This document shows, piece after piece, positions 1 through 5,118 of a stretch of DNA of 5,683 bases. Numbering within the stretch: position 1 is the first letter of the stretch; the number at the start of each line of letters is the position of its first letter. The position numbers and the translations under genes were made by a program. The stretch is from an uncultured Alphaproteobacteria bacterium (GTDB lineage Bacteria; Pseudomonadota; Alphaproteobacteria; Micavibrionales; Micavibrionaceae), in the NCBI GenBank assembly GCA_934538895.1, contig CAKTCH010000113.1, forward strand, positions 1 to 5,683, read 5' to 3'. The notes below the pieces were generated by a model that was not told the origin of the DNA, made no database searches, and worked only from the letters and a program-made list of their open reading frames with translations.

Positions 1-255
1 CTGGTCGCGCAGGTCGTGGCGTCGGTCAAAGCGCAGGCTGCCGCCGACCCGGCACTGGCCGTCCACGACATTGACGGCGTGCGCGTGGTGACGCCGGAGG
101 GCTGGTGGCTGATCCGCGCGTCGAACACGCAGAATGTCATCGTCACGCGCGCCGAGGGCAACAGCCCGGCGGCGCTGGAAAAACTTAAATCCATGGTTAT
201 CAAAGAAGTGAAAGGAATCGGTTATGACGTCAATTTCAGCGGCACAGGACATTAA
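1..255 (+). CDS. Phosphomannomutase/phosphoglucomutase, C-terminal end (5' truncated)
   Basis: The window opens inside this gene: frame 1 is open from base 1 and gives the last 84 codons before TAA. The visible part matches domain IV of the alpha-D-phosphohexomutase superfamily, which interconverts hexose 6-phosphates and 1-phosphates (mannose and/or glucose) in the cytoplasm and feeds sugar-nucleotide, LPS and exopolysaccharide synthesis. The key signature is the phosphate-binding loop RASNTQ (about codons 39-44), the family's R-x-S-N/G-T-E/Q loop. It follows DGVRVVTPEGWW, typical of the bacterial bifunctional PMM/PGM group, and precedes a conserved RAEG turn. The active-site serine and the metal-binding and sugar-specificity loops lie upstream of the window, so mannose versus glucose preference cannot be judged. 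The last 32 nt are shared with the start of chpT in another frame, implying co-transcription and possibly translational coupling. Confidence 0.88.
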   Translation: MVAQVVASVKAQAAADPALAVHDIDGVRVVTPEGWWLIRASNTQNVIVTRAEGNSPAALEKLKSMVIKEVKGIGYDVNFSGTGH

Positions 256-904
256 TATCGTGTCCCAGCCCGCCGCCATCAGCGCCGCCGTGCTTGAATT
301 GCTGGCATCCCGCATCTGCCATGACCTGATCAGCCCGGTGGGCGCCGTCAATAACGGCGTTGAATTCCTTGAGGAAATGGGTGCCGATGCCGGAGCTGAG
401 GCGATCCAGTTGATCGCCCACAGCGCGCGTCAGGCATCGGTCCGCCTGCAAGCCTTCCGCATTTGCTATGGCGCGGGGGGGCGCGATGGCAACCTCAAGC
501 CGGAAGACATCAAAAAGGCGTTTGAAGCGCTGACCGAGGCCGATGGCAAAATCGCGCAAAGCTGGGACCCTCATGCGAATCTCGGCTTCGCCGAGCGCCC
601 CACGGGATACTGCAAGATCCTGATGGGTGTGATGATGCTGGGGGCGGAGTGCCTGCCGAAAGGCGGCATTATCAAGGTCAAGGCCGGCAAGGGCGAAGAG
701 ACGCTGATATTCGCCGAGGGGCAGGACGCTATCGTGCGCGACGGCGTGGAAGACGCCATGGCGCTGAAAAGCGACCCCGCGACACTGGACCCGCGCCTTG
801 TTCATCCCTACGCGATCAGCACGCTGGCCGCCAGTTATGGCCTGCGTGTGAAAGTATCGGAAAAAGAAACCGGCTGTGTGGTATTGAGTCTGACACGCGC
901 CTGA
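224..904 (+). CDS. chpT: Histidine phosphotransferase ChpT
   Basis: A 226-residue protein of the ChpT family. In alphaproteobacteria ChpT takes phosphate from the receiver domain of the hybrid kinase CckA and passes it to CtrA and CpdR, controlling the cell cycle and motility. The first helix carries the hallmark SRICHDLISPVGAVNNG (residues 29-45). His33 is the expected phosphorylated residue and Asp34, Asn43, Asn44 and Glu47 are the usual conserved neighbours. Residues about 20-85 form the dimerising helical hairpin. Residues about 95-226 correspond to the Bergerat-like domain, which in this family lacks ATP-binding N and G boxes, and none are visible here. ATG at 224 is preceded by a purine-rich AAAGGA (210-215), 8 nt away. 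The gene lies 32 nt inside the phosphomannomutase gene, so it probably shares its mRNA. A run of seven G (475-481) falls between the two domains. The family call is firm; partners are inferred from the family. Confidence 0.92.
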   Translation: MTSISAAQDINIVSQPAAISAAVLELLASRICHDLISPVGAVNNGVEFLEEMGADAGAEAIQLIAHSARQASVRLQAFRICYGAGGRDGNLKPEDIKKAFEALTEADGKIAQSWDPHANLGFAERPTGYCKILMGVMMLGAECLPKGGIIKVKAGKGEETLIFAEGQDAIVRDGVEDAMALKSDPATLDPRLVHPYAISTLAASYGLRVKVSEKETGCVVLSLTRA

Positions 905-906
905 CC

Positions 907-927
907 GGGTGCGTGGCGTCACGCCCC
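907..927. terminator. Possible hairpin between convergent genes
   Basis: GGG-T-GCGTG (907-915), a 4-nt loop and CACGCCCC (920-927) form an 8-bp GC stem with one bulged T. It lies three bases past the chpT stop and nine bases from the stop of the convergent gene. There is no T-tract on either side, so it is not a classical intrinsic terminator. It may act as a weak bidirectional stop or 3'-end stabiliser. Confidence 0.3.
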
Positions 928-935
928 CGCCTGCT

Positions 936-1532
936 CTAGTCTATCGAGAAACCGTGTTCGCGCGAGCCGGTTTTGTAACGCAAAAATAACGAAAAATCGC
1001 CACTGAATTCGCGAGCGCCCATACAAAACGCCGCTTTAGCCTCGCCCCTGTCAGCAAAGGCAAAGCCGCTTTTCAAGAGGTCATCGGCCTTGCGCGGCTC
1101 CGCTCTCTCTACCGCCTCTTTCAATGCCCCTGTATGCGCGTGCGCCAGATCTTCCAGGCCCTTCTTTTCCAGTGCACGTACATGATCGGCGATATCGGCA
1201 ATATGGACATAACAATCCCCGGGGATGACCATGCCCTGTTCCGGATATTTGCAAGTTCCGGGGCGCGGATAGAAGAAAGGTGAATTTCCCCCGGCCATCC
1301 TGTTGATGAAACCGGCCAAAACAGTGAAGTACGATGATTTTATATCCTTGCTTTTCATCTGGCGGTCATAAGGTTCCAGAAAATCCTTAAGCTGGATATA
1401 TGGTGTTTCCGCCCATTTGCATTCCAGTGCGGTAAGCTCGTCTTCCCGCGCGGACAATTTTTTATTGTGCATCCCCCGTAAGCCTTCTCCTGTTACGGCC
1501 TGACGCCACTTGACGATAAGCTCCTTTAGCAT
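936..1532 (-). CDS. Hypothetical protein, 198 aa, function unknown
   Basis: I do not recognise this protein. It is an intact 198-codon ORF starting at ATG (1532-1530), with AGGA in a GCGAGGA context about 4 nt upstream on the minus strand, which supports both start and strand. No signal peptide or membrane span is visible, so a soluble cytoplasmic location is likely. The first 65 residues are rich in charged amino acids. The middle (about 74-110) has an aromatic, Gly/Pro-rich stretch with FFYPRPGTCKYPEQG and GDCYVHIADIADHV, the most conserved-looking part. Residues 115-155 are predicted helical and charged, and the end (157-186) has several phenylalanines. Four cysteines (38, 94, 107, 170) are spread out without a zinc-ribbon spacing. 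It lies 50 bp downstream of the I78 inhibitor gene on the same strand and may share its transcript. It converges on chpT. Confidence 0.7.
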   Translation of the reverse strand: MLKELIVKWRQAVTGEGLRGMHNKKLSAREDELTALECKWAETPYIQLKDFLEPYDRQMKSKDIKSSYFTVLAGFINRMAGGNSPFFYPRPGTCKYPEQGMVIPGDCYVHIADIADHVRALEKKGLEDLAHAHTGALKEAVERAEPRKADDLLKSGFAFADRGEAKAAFCMGAREFSGDFSLFLRYKTGSREHGFSID

Positions 1533-1554
1533 GAAGTCCTCGCTTCCTTATTAT

Positions 1555-1582
1555 GGCCGCTTGATTACGGCCTTATAAAGGC
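1555..1582 (-). other. Overlapping inverted repeats between two minus-strand genes
   Basis: Two alternative small hairpins can form in the 50-bp spacer. One is GGCCG (1555-1559) with CGGCC (1568-1572), loop 8 nt. The other is GCCTT (1570-1574) with AAGGC (1578-1582), loop 3 nt. They share bases 1570-1572, so only one can form. There is no T-tract, so termination is doubtful. They could mark an RNA-processing site or weak attenuation between the two genes. Confidence 0.25.
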
Positions 1583-2008
1583 TTAACCGCAACGCACAAC
1601 TGTCACGATATCATTGTCATCCACGATGACATTAATGCGTTCCGGGTTGAAATCCATCGTCGCCATCGCATTCGGTTTCAAAACGCGGTAAGGGCGGCCC
1701 GTGGCTTTTACAGCGTCTTCATCGATAGCCTTGCCTACCCAATCGTTATAATGGCATTCGGCTTCGTTCACGGCGGGCATTTCCGCATCGGCAGGCGCCT
1801 CTTTATCAATGCTATCTTCATGGCTAGCCAAGGCCATATCCGCCGGATCGGAGACCTCGCCCATTTGGGGACTGTATGTCACACCCTGATGCTTGCTGCC
1901 GCCTGGAACCGCCCCTTGCAGGATCAGGTAAAGCACGACAGCCACGACGACCAGAGCGACGACAACCGGGGTTATCACGGCTATGCGGAATTTCCGTTTA
2001 CTGTCCAT
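1583..2008 (-). CDS. Membrane-anchored I78-family peptidase inhibitor-like protein
   Basis: A 141-residue protein with a basic N-terminus (DSKRKFR), one strongly hydrophobic segment (about residues 9-31) and no lipobox cysteine, so it is most likely anchored in the inner membrane with its C-terminal part in the periplasm. Residues 32-82 form a low-complexity acidic linker rich in Asp, Glu, Ala and Pro. The C-terminal domain (83-141) fits the proteinase inhibitor I78 family. It has Cys85, then WVGK (90-93), RPYRVLKPN (105-113), TMDFNPERINVIVDD (117-131), and Cys140-Gly141 at the very end. The two cysteines are expected to form the family disulphide. Characterised members inhibit serine peptidases, but the target here is unknown. 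ATG at 2008-2006 has AGGGAG about 8 nt upstream. It lies just past a terminator and upstream of the 198-residue gene, so those two may form one unit. Confidence 0.85.
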   Translation of the reverse strand: MDSKRKFRIAVITPVVVALVVVAVVLYLILQGAVPGGSKHQGVTYSPQMGEVSDPADMALASHEDSIDKEAPADAEMPAVNEAECHYNDWVGKAIDEDAVKATGRPYRVLKPNAMATMDFNPERINVIVDDNDIVTVVRCG

Positions 2009-2020
2009 TTTCAGACTCCC

Positions 2021-2057
2021 TAAAGAAAACTGCGGCCAGAGTATATAGCTGGCCGCA
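2021..2057 (-). terminator. Intrinsic terminator of the sigma-like regulator gene
   Basis: On the minus strand, TGCGGCCAG (2057-2049), a 9-nt loop and CTGGCCGCA (2039-2031) form a perfect 9-bp GC-rich stem, followed directly by GTTTTCTTTA (2030-2021). It begins 37 nt past the regulator's stop and ends 13 nt before the I78 inhibitor start. It therefore separates the regulator's transcript from the two genes beyond it. The plus-strand 3' flank is TAAAATC, so termination in that direction is not supported. Confidence 0.8.
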
Positions 2058-2093
2058 TAAAATCAATCCTTTCTGAAAGCACTGAACGAGGCC

Positions 2094-2735
2094 TTAAATA
2101 TGGAGTGCACGCACAAAACTCCAGCGATCGCTCTTTGATCGCGTGGTATAAGATTCCATGATTAGTTTTCTCAGGTTGCGGATGGCACGTTCTTCTATTT
2201 GCCCGATGCGCGATATACTGACATTCAATTGCTGTGCGATTTCTGCATGTGTGTGGGGATGTTCACCGTTCAAGCCAAAACGCAGGGATAATACTTGCGC
2301 ATGGCGGTCAGGCAACTGTGCCAAGGATTTACGCACCGCCTCCTCGCGCTCACGCTGCAGAACATAGTCTTCCGGCTGGGTCAGTCCCGCCGTGCGATCC
2401 TCCTGCGGCAACCGATCGAAATCAACATCATGCACGCGCGGGCTGTTTTCCATTACTCCAAAAACATCACTTGCCTGTTTCTTCAGAAAATCAGCCATAT
2501 CCTCCGCCAGCGCCGTATAACCGCCTGTCTCACGATCAAAGCAATTCTCGCCCTTCACCAACGACGAAATATCGTCATAAGAGCGCGCCTCTTCCGGAGC
2601 ATGGCGGGTTGCATTGAAGGCGCGCTGCAGAATCGAAACGCGGGTAAAGCCAGCCTCTTCCATCGCTGTGCGCACGCTAGGCAGCAAATGAACGCTCGGG
2701 CGTCCCGCCACAGATTCATCTCGTTGCACGCTCAT
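2094..2735 (-). CDS. XRE-like / sigma-70 region 4 fusion regulator
   Basis: A 213-residue putative DNA-binding regulator. Residues about 134-191 are a clear sigma-70 region 4, with SLAQLPDRHAQVLSLRFGL (137-155), a turn, EIAQQLNV, and the recognition helix SISRIGQIEERAIRNLRKL (173-191), close to the RpoD pattern R-I-x-Q-I-E-x-x-A-L-R-x-L-R. No region 2 (core and -10 binding) is visible, so it should not work as a normal sigma factor. Residues about 18-94 resemble a divergent Cro/C1 (XRE) helix-turn-helix, with VRTAMEEAGF, then YDDISSLVKGE (53-63), then YTALAEDMADFLKKQASDVFG (73-93), the usual end of such a domain. The coordinates use ATG at 2735, but AGGAG touches that ATG and is ideally placed (6 nt) for GTG at codon 3 (2729), which may be the real start. 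It is divergent from lepA, with its own promoter and terminator. The region 4 call is firm, the XRE call moderate, the targets unknown. Confidence 0.83.
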   Translation of the reverse strand: MSVQRDESVAGRPSVHLLPSVRTAMEEAGFTRVSILQRAFNATRHAPEEARSYDDISSLVKGENCFDRETGGYTALAEDMADFLKKQASDVFGVMENSPRVHDVDFDRLPQEDRTAGLTQPEDYVLQREREEAVRKSLAQLPDRHAQVLSLRFGLNGEHPHTHAEIAQQLNVSISRIGQIEERAIRNLRKLIMESYTTRSKSDRWSFVRALHI

Positions 2736-2740
2736 CTCCT
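2736..2740 (-). promoter_or_regulatory. Shine-Dalgarno that questions the annotated start
   Basis: AGGAG on the minus strand directly abuts the ATG at 2735, too close for normal initiation there. It is 6 nt from the in-frame GTG at 2729-2727, a normal spacing. Initiation at that GTG would shorten the regulator by two residues. Confidence 0.55.
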
Positions 2741-2769
2741 GATTGCTTTAAGGTATAGAATGGAGTTTG

Positions 2770-2798
2770 ATTATAAATTATGTCAATGCGTTTTGCAA
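2770..2798 (-). promoter_or_regulatory. Sigma-70-type promoter of the sigma-like regulator gene
   Basis: On the minus strand, TTGCAA (2798-2793; 4 of 6 matches to TTGACA), a 17-nt spacer and a perfect TATAAT (2775-2770) form a near-consensus housekeeping promoter. Transcription should begin near 2763, giving a leader of roughly 28 nt that includes the AGGAG. An additional TTGACA sits inside the spacer but has no -10 at a suitable distance. Confidence 0.65.
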
Positions 2799-2820
2799 GT
2801 AATTTCCATTATCGGCACCC

Positions 2821-2833
2821 GCGCTTTAAGCGC
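2821..2833. repeat. 13-bp palindrome in the divergent promoter region
   Basis: GCGCTTTAAGCGC is a perfect dyad around one central base. It lies 22 bp upstream of the regulator's -35 box and 9 bp upstream of the candidate lepA -35 box, a suitable place for an operator read by a dimeric regulator. The adjacent XRE/sigma-4 protein would be an obvious candidate, but nothing shows that it binds here. Confidence 0.3.
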
Positions 2834-2842
2834 CTAATACTA

Positions 2843-2871
2843 TTGAAAAATCACCTTGGAAACCGTATGGT
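2843..2871 (+). promoter_or_regulatory. Candidate lepA promoter giving a near-leaderless transcript
   Basis: TTGAAA (2843-2848; 5 of 6 to consensus), a 17-nt spacer and TATGGT (2866-2871; 4 of 6) predict a transcription start around 2878-2880, that is at the lepA ATG itself. This agrees with the absence of any Shine-Dalgarno sequence in front of that ATG. Confidence 0.4.
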
Positions 2872-2879
2872 CCGGCATC

Positions 2880-4694
2880 ATGACAAAGCCATTAGAACAG
2901 ATTCGCAACTTCGCCATTATCGCCCATATCGACCATGGGAAATCGACCCTCGCCGACCGCCTGATCCAGACCTGCGGCGGGCTGGAGGCGCGCGAGATGA
3001 CGGAACAGGTTCTCGATAACATGGAGATCGAGAAAGAGCGCGGCATCACCATCAAGGCGCAGACCGTGCGCCTGTCCTATAAAGCCAAAGACGGCGTCGA
3101 GTATCAGTTGAACCTGATGGACACGCCGGGCCACGTCGATTTCGCCTATGAAGTTTCGCGTTCGCTGGCATCGTGCGAAGGCTCGATCCTCGTGGTGGAT
3201 TCGACGCAAGGGGTTGAGGCGCAGACGCTCGCCAACGTCTATCAGGCGCTCGACAACCATCATGAAATCGTCACTGTGGTGAACAAGATCGACCTGCCTG
3301 CCGCCGATGTGGCATGGGCCAGGCAGCAGGTCGAGGACGTGATCGGCCTCGACGCTTCCGACGCGGTGCCGGTATCGGGCAAGACCGGAATCGGTATTCC
3401 CGATCTGCTGGAAGCCATCGTCACCAAACTGCCGCCGCCGAAAGGCGACACCAGCCGCGAATGCCCGACCAAGGCGTTGCTGGTCGATAGCTGGTATGAC
3501 GCCTATCTCGGCGTGGTGATCCTTGTGCGCGTGGTCGACGGATATTTACGCAAGGGCCAGAAAATCCGCTTCATGGCGACAGGCGCGACACGCGAGATCG
3601 ACCGCGTCGGCATGTTCACGCCGAAGAAAGTCATCCTCGATGAAATCGGCCCCGGCGAGATGGGCTTCATCACCGCCGCGATCAAGGATATCAGCGATAC
3701 GCAGGTGGGCGACACCATCACCGACGAGCGTAACCTCGCGCCCGCGCCCCTGCCCGGCTTCAAGCCGAGCGTGCCGATGGTGTTCTGCTCGCTCTACCCG
3801 TCCGATTCTTCCGAATTCGAAAAGCTGCGTGAGTCCATCGCCAAGCTGAAACTCAACGACGCGTCGCTCCATTACGAAATGGAAAGCTCGCAGGCGCTGG
3901 GGATGGGTTTCCGCTGCGGCTTCCTCGGGCTGCTGCATATGGAGATCATTCAGGAACGCCTCGATCGCGAGTTCGATCTCGACCTCGTACCGACCGCGCC
4001 CAGTGTCGTCTATCGCATCCACCTGACCAACGGCGAGTCGCTCGACCTATACAACCCGGTCGATATGCCGGAGGTCACGCGCATCGATAAAATCGAGGAG
4101 CCGTGGATCAAGGCCACGATCATGACGCCGGACGAATACCTAGGCGCGTTGCTGCAACTTTGCCAGGAACGCCGCGGCACGCAGATCGAGTTAACCTATG
4201 TCGGCAATCGCGCGATGCTGGTCTATCGCCTGCCGCTCAATGAAGTGATCTTCGATTTCTATGACCGCCTGAAATCGATCAGCCGCGGCTACGCGAGCTT
4301 CGATTATCATCTCGACGGTTACGAAGAAGGCGATCTGGTAAAAATGGATATCCTCGTCAATGGCGAAAGCGTCGATGCGCTGGCGATGGTCGTGCACCGC
4401 TCGCAAGCCGAGCGCCGGGGTCGCCAGCTTTGCGAACGCCTGAAAGATCTGATCCCGCGCCAGATGATTAAAGTGGCCATCCAGGACGCCATCGGCGGCA
4501 AGATCGTCGCCCGCGAAGACATCGGCGCCCTGCGCAAAGACGTCACCGCCAAATGCTACGGCGGCGACATCAGCCGCAAACGCAAGCTGCTGGAGAAGCA
4601 GAAAAAAGGTAAGGCGAAGATGCAGATGTACGCGAACGTGGAAATCCCACAGAGCGCGTTTATTGCGGCGCTAAAGATGGGCGATGAGAAGTGA
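2880..4694 (+). CDS. lepA: Elongation factor 4 (LepA), ribosome-associated GTPase
   Basis: A complete 604-residue LepA/EF4, the normal family length. EF4 is a translational GTPase that binds the ribosome and is linked to back-translocation and initiation or 30S maturation. The GTPase motifs are all present: G1 AHIDHGKST (15-23), switch I RGITIKAQT (54-62), G3 DTPGH (81-85, with catalytic His85), G4 NKID (135-138) and G5 SGKTG (166-170). Domains II and III follow, then an EF-G-like domain V around SISRGYASFDYHLDGYEEGDL. The LepA-specific C-terminal domain contains CYGGDISRKRKLLEKQKKGK and ends in VEIPQSAFIAALKMG. I chose ATG at 2880 because MTKPLEQIRNFAIIAHIDHG matches the family start. An in-frame TTG at 2856 would add eight residues without support. 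No Shine-Dalgarno precedes 2880. It is transcribed alone and is divergent from the sigma-like regulator. Confidence 0.97.
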   Translation: MTKPLEQIRNFAIIAHIDHGKSTLADRLIQTCGGLEAREMTEQVLDNMEIEKERGITIKAQTVRLSYKAKDGVEYQLNLMDTPGHVDFAYEVSRSLASCEGSILVVDSTQGVEAQTLANVYQALDNHHEIVTVVNKIDLPAADVAWARQQVEDVIGLDASDAVPVSGKTGIGIPDLLEAIVTKLPPPKGDTSRECPTKALLVDSWYDAYLGVVILVRVVDGYLRKGQKIRFMATGATREIDRVGMFTPKKVILDEIGPGEMGFITAAIKDISDTQVGDTITDERNLAPAPLPGFKPSVPMVFCSLYPSDSSEFEKLRESIAKLKLNDASLHYEMESSQALGMGFRCGFLGLLHMEIIQERLDREFDLDLVPTAPSVVYRIHLTNGESLDLYNPVDMPEVTRIDKIEEPWIKATIMTPDEYLGALLQLCQERRGTQIELTYVGNRAMLVYRLPLNEVIFDFYDRLKSISRGYASFDYHLDGYEEGDLVKMDILVNGESVDALAMVVHRSQAERRGRQLCERLKDLIPRQMIKVAIQDAIGGKIVAREDIGALRKDVTAKCYGGDISRKRKLLEKQKKGKAKMQMYANVEIPQSAFIAALKMGDEK

Positions 4695-4725
4695 CGTACG
4701 ATTTATTATAAAAGCCTCGTAACTT

Positions 4726-4740
4726 GCGCCGTTGAGGCGC
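4726..4740 (+). terminator. Weak hairpin downstream of lepA
   Basis: GCGCC (4726-4730), loop GTTGA and GGCGC (4736-4740) form a perfect 5-bp stem 31 nt after the lepA stop, followed only by TTAAAG. An alternative pairing of GCCTC (4714-4718) with GAGGC (4734-4738) competes with it. The lack of a T-tract makes efficient intrinsic termination doubtful. Confidence 0.3.
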
Positions 4741-4929
4741 TTAAAGAAGAACGATTCCGCGCCGTGGAAATACAGTTATTACAGAGAACAAATCATTCTG
4801 GCAAACAGATTAAGAAAACGTGGAATTTTTATTAATGCGCCTGCAAAGCTACTTGGACTCCCTTTATTATCAGTCGCCGCCGCATTTCAATGAGATTTTA
4901 CAAAAAATTAATAACTTAAAAGAACGGCT

Positions 4930-4944
4930 TTAAGTTTCCCTTAA
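4930..4944 (+). promoter_or_regulatory. CtrA-like binding motif TTAA-N7-TTAA
   Basis: TTAA (4930-4933), seven bases (GTTTCCC) and TTAA (4941-4944) match the full CtrA consensus of alphaproteobacteria. It is the only TTAA-N7-TTAA I found in the window, and it lies in noncoding DNA about 60 bp upstream of a pair of small ORFs. In Caulobacter such boxes commonly overlap the -35 region of activated promoters. I see no obvious -10 at a fixed distance. chpT in the same window shows that the CtrA pathway exists in this organism. Confidence 0.5.
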
Positions 4945-5004
4945 GATAACCCTGCATTACTTCGCCCATCCGTATTCAGCCAGGACGAGAGCCGGAGATA
5001 AAAA

Positions 5005-5118
5005 ATGCAGGCCTTTATTGTAGGCACGATAGGAACATTGGCAAAGCCGTGTCTTTCTTCGCGATGGCCCTTGATAGACCAAGGTTATCAAACGCTCATT
5101 GATAAGAGGGAAACATGA
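5005..5118 (+). CDS. Small ORF, 37 aa, possible leader peptide
   Basis: A 37-codon ORF that I do not recognise. ATG at 5005 has GGAG (4994-4997) 7 nt upstream, a well-spaced Shine-Dalgarno. It opens with a short hydrophobic stretch (FIVGTIGTLA, residues 4-13), then has one Cys, one Trp and a polar, charged end (DKRET). It ends in TGA inside ATGA, overlapping the start of the next small ORF by 4 nt, the classic layout for translational coupling. It may be a regulatory leader peptide whose translation opens the hairpins in front of the second ORF. An 8-nt segment upstream (4951-4958) is complementary to its start codon region (5004-5011). At this length a chance ORF cannot be excluded; the Shine-Dalgarno and the ATGA overlap are the main support. 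Confidence 0.45.
   Translation: MQAFIVGTIGTLAKPCLSSRWPLIDQGYQTLIDKRET
5069..5105 (+). promoter_or_regulatory. Tandem and mutually exclusive hairpins before a Shine-Dalgarno
   Basis: Two perfect stem-loops abut: CCTTG (5069-5073) with CAAGG (5080-5084), and TTATCAA (5085-5091) with TTGATAA (5099-5105). They end one base before the Shine-Dalgarno GAGGG (5106-5110 with flank). TTGATA also occurs at 5071-5076 and can pair with TATCAA (5086-5091) instead, excluding the other two hairpins. This three-segment A/B/C arrangement resembles attenuator or translational switch logic. No known riboswitch class is recognised. Confidence 0.4.

Larger units (their letters stand above)
4695..5004. other. Gene-poor AT-rich stretch after lepA
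   Basis: No convincing gene was found here. Bases composition drops in GC relative to lepA. All three forward frames carry short open stretches. The lepA frame stays open for 46 codons after its stop. Another frame is open from TTG 4732 to TGA 4893 (53 codons, ending in LLGLPLLSVAAAFQ). A third runs from ATG 4835 to TAA 4933 (32 codons). None has a good Shine-Dalgarno, so they could be chance or a decayed gene. The end of the stretch contains the CtrA-like box and the leader of the small ORFs. Confidence 0.5.

Noticed and set aside
236..922. A 228-codon open frame on the minus strand opposite chpT
   Set aside because: It is an antisense shadow of a clearly recognised gene in GC-rich DNA and has no family features of its own.
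2777..2789. TTGACA on the minus strand as the -35 box of the regulator promoter
   Set aside because: No -10-like hexamer occurs 16-18 nt downstream. TTGCAA with the perfect TATAAT at 17 nt fits better.
2295..2837. A 180-codon plus-strand frame opposite the sigma-like regulator
   Set aside because: The opposite strand encodes an unmistakable sigma region 4, with promoter and terminator in the matching orientation. This frame reads as random Arg/His/Leu-rich sequence.
2856..2879. Upstream TTG start for LepA
   Set aside because: It would add eight residues that do not resemble the family N-terminus, and there is no Shine-Dalgarno before it.
4695..4832. Stop-codon read-through extension of LepA by 46 residues
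   Set aside because: LepA already ends at the normal family position, so the open frame after TGA is probably incidental.
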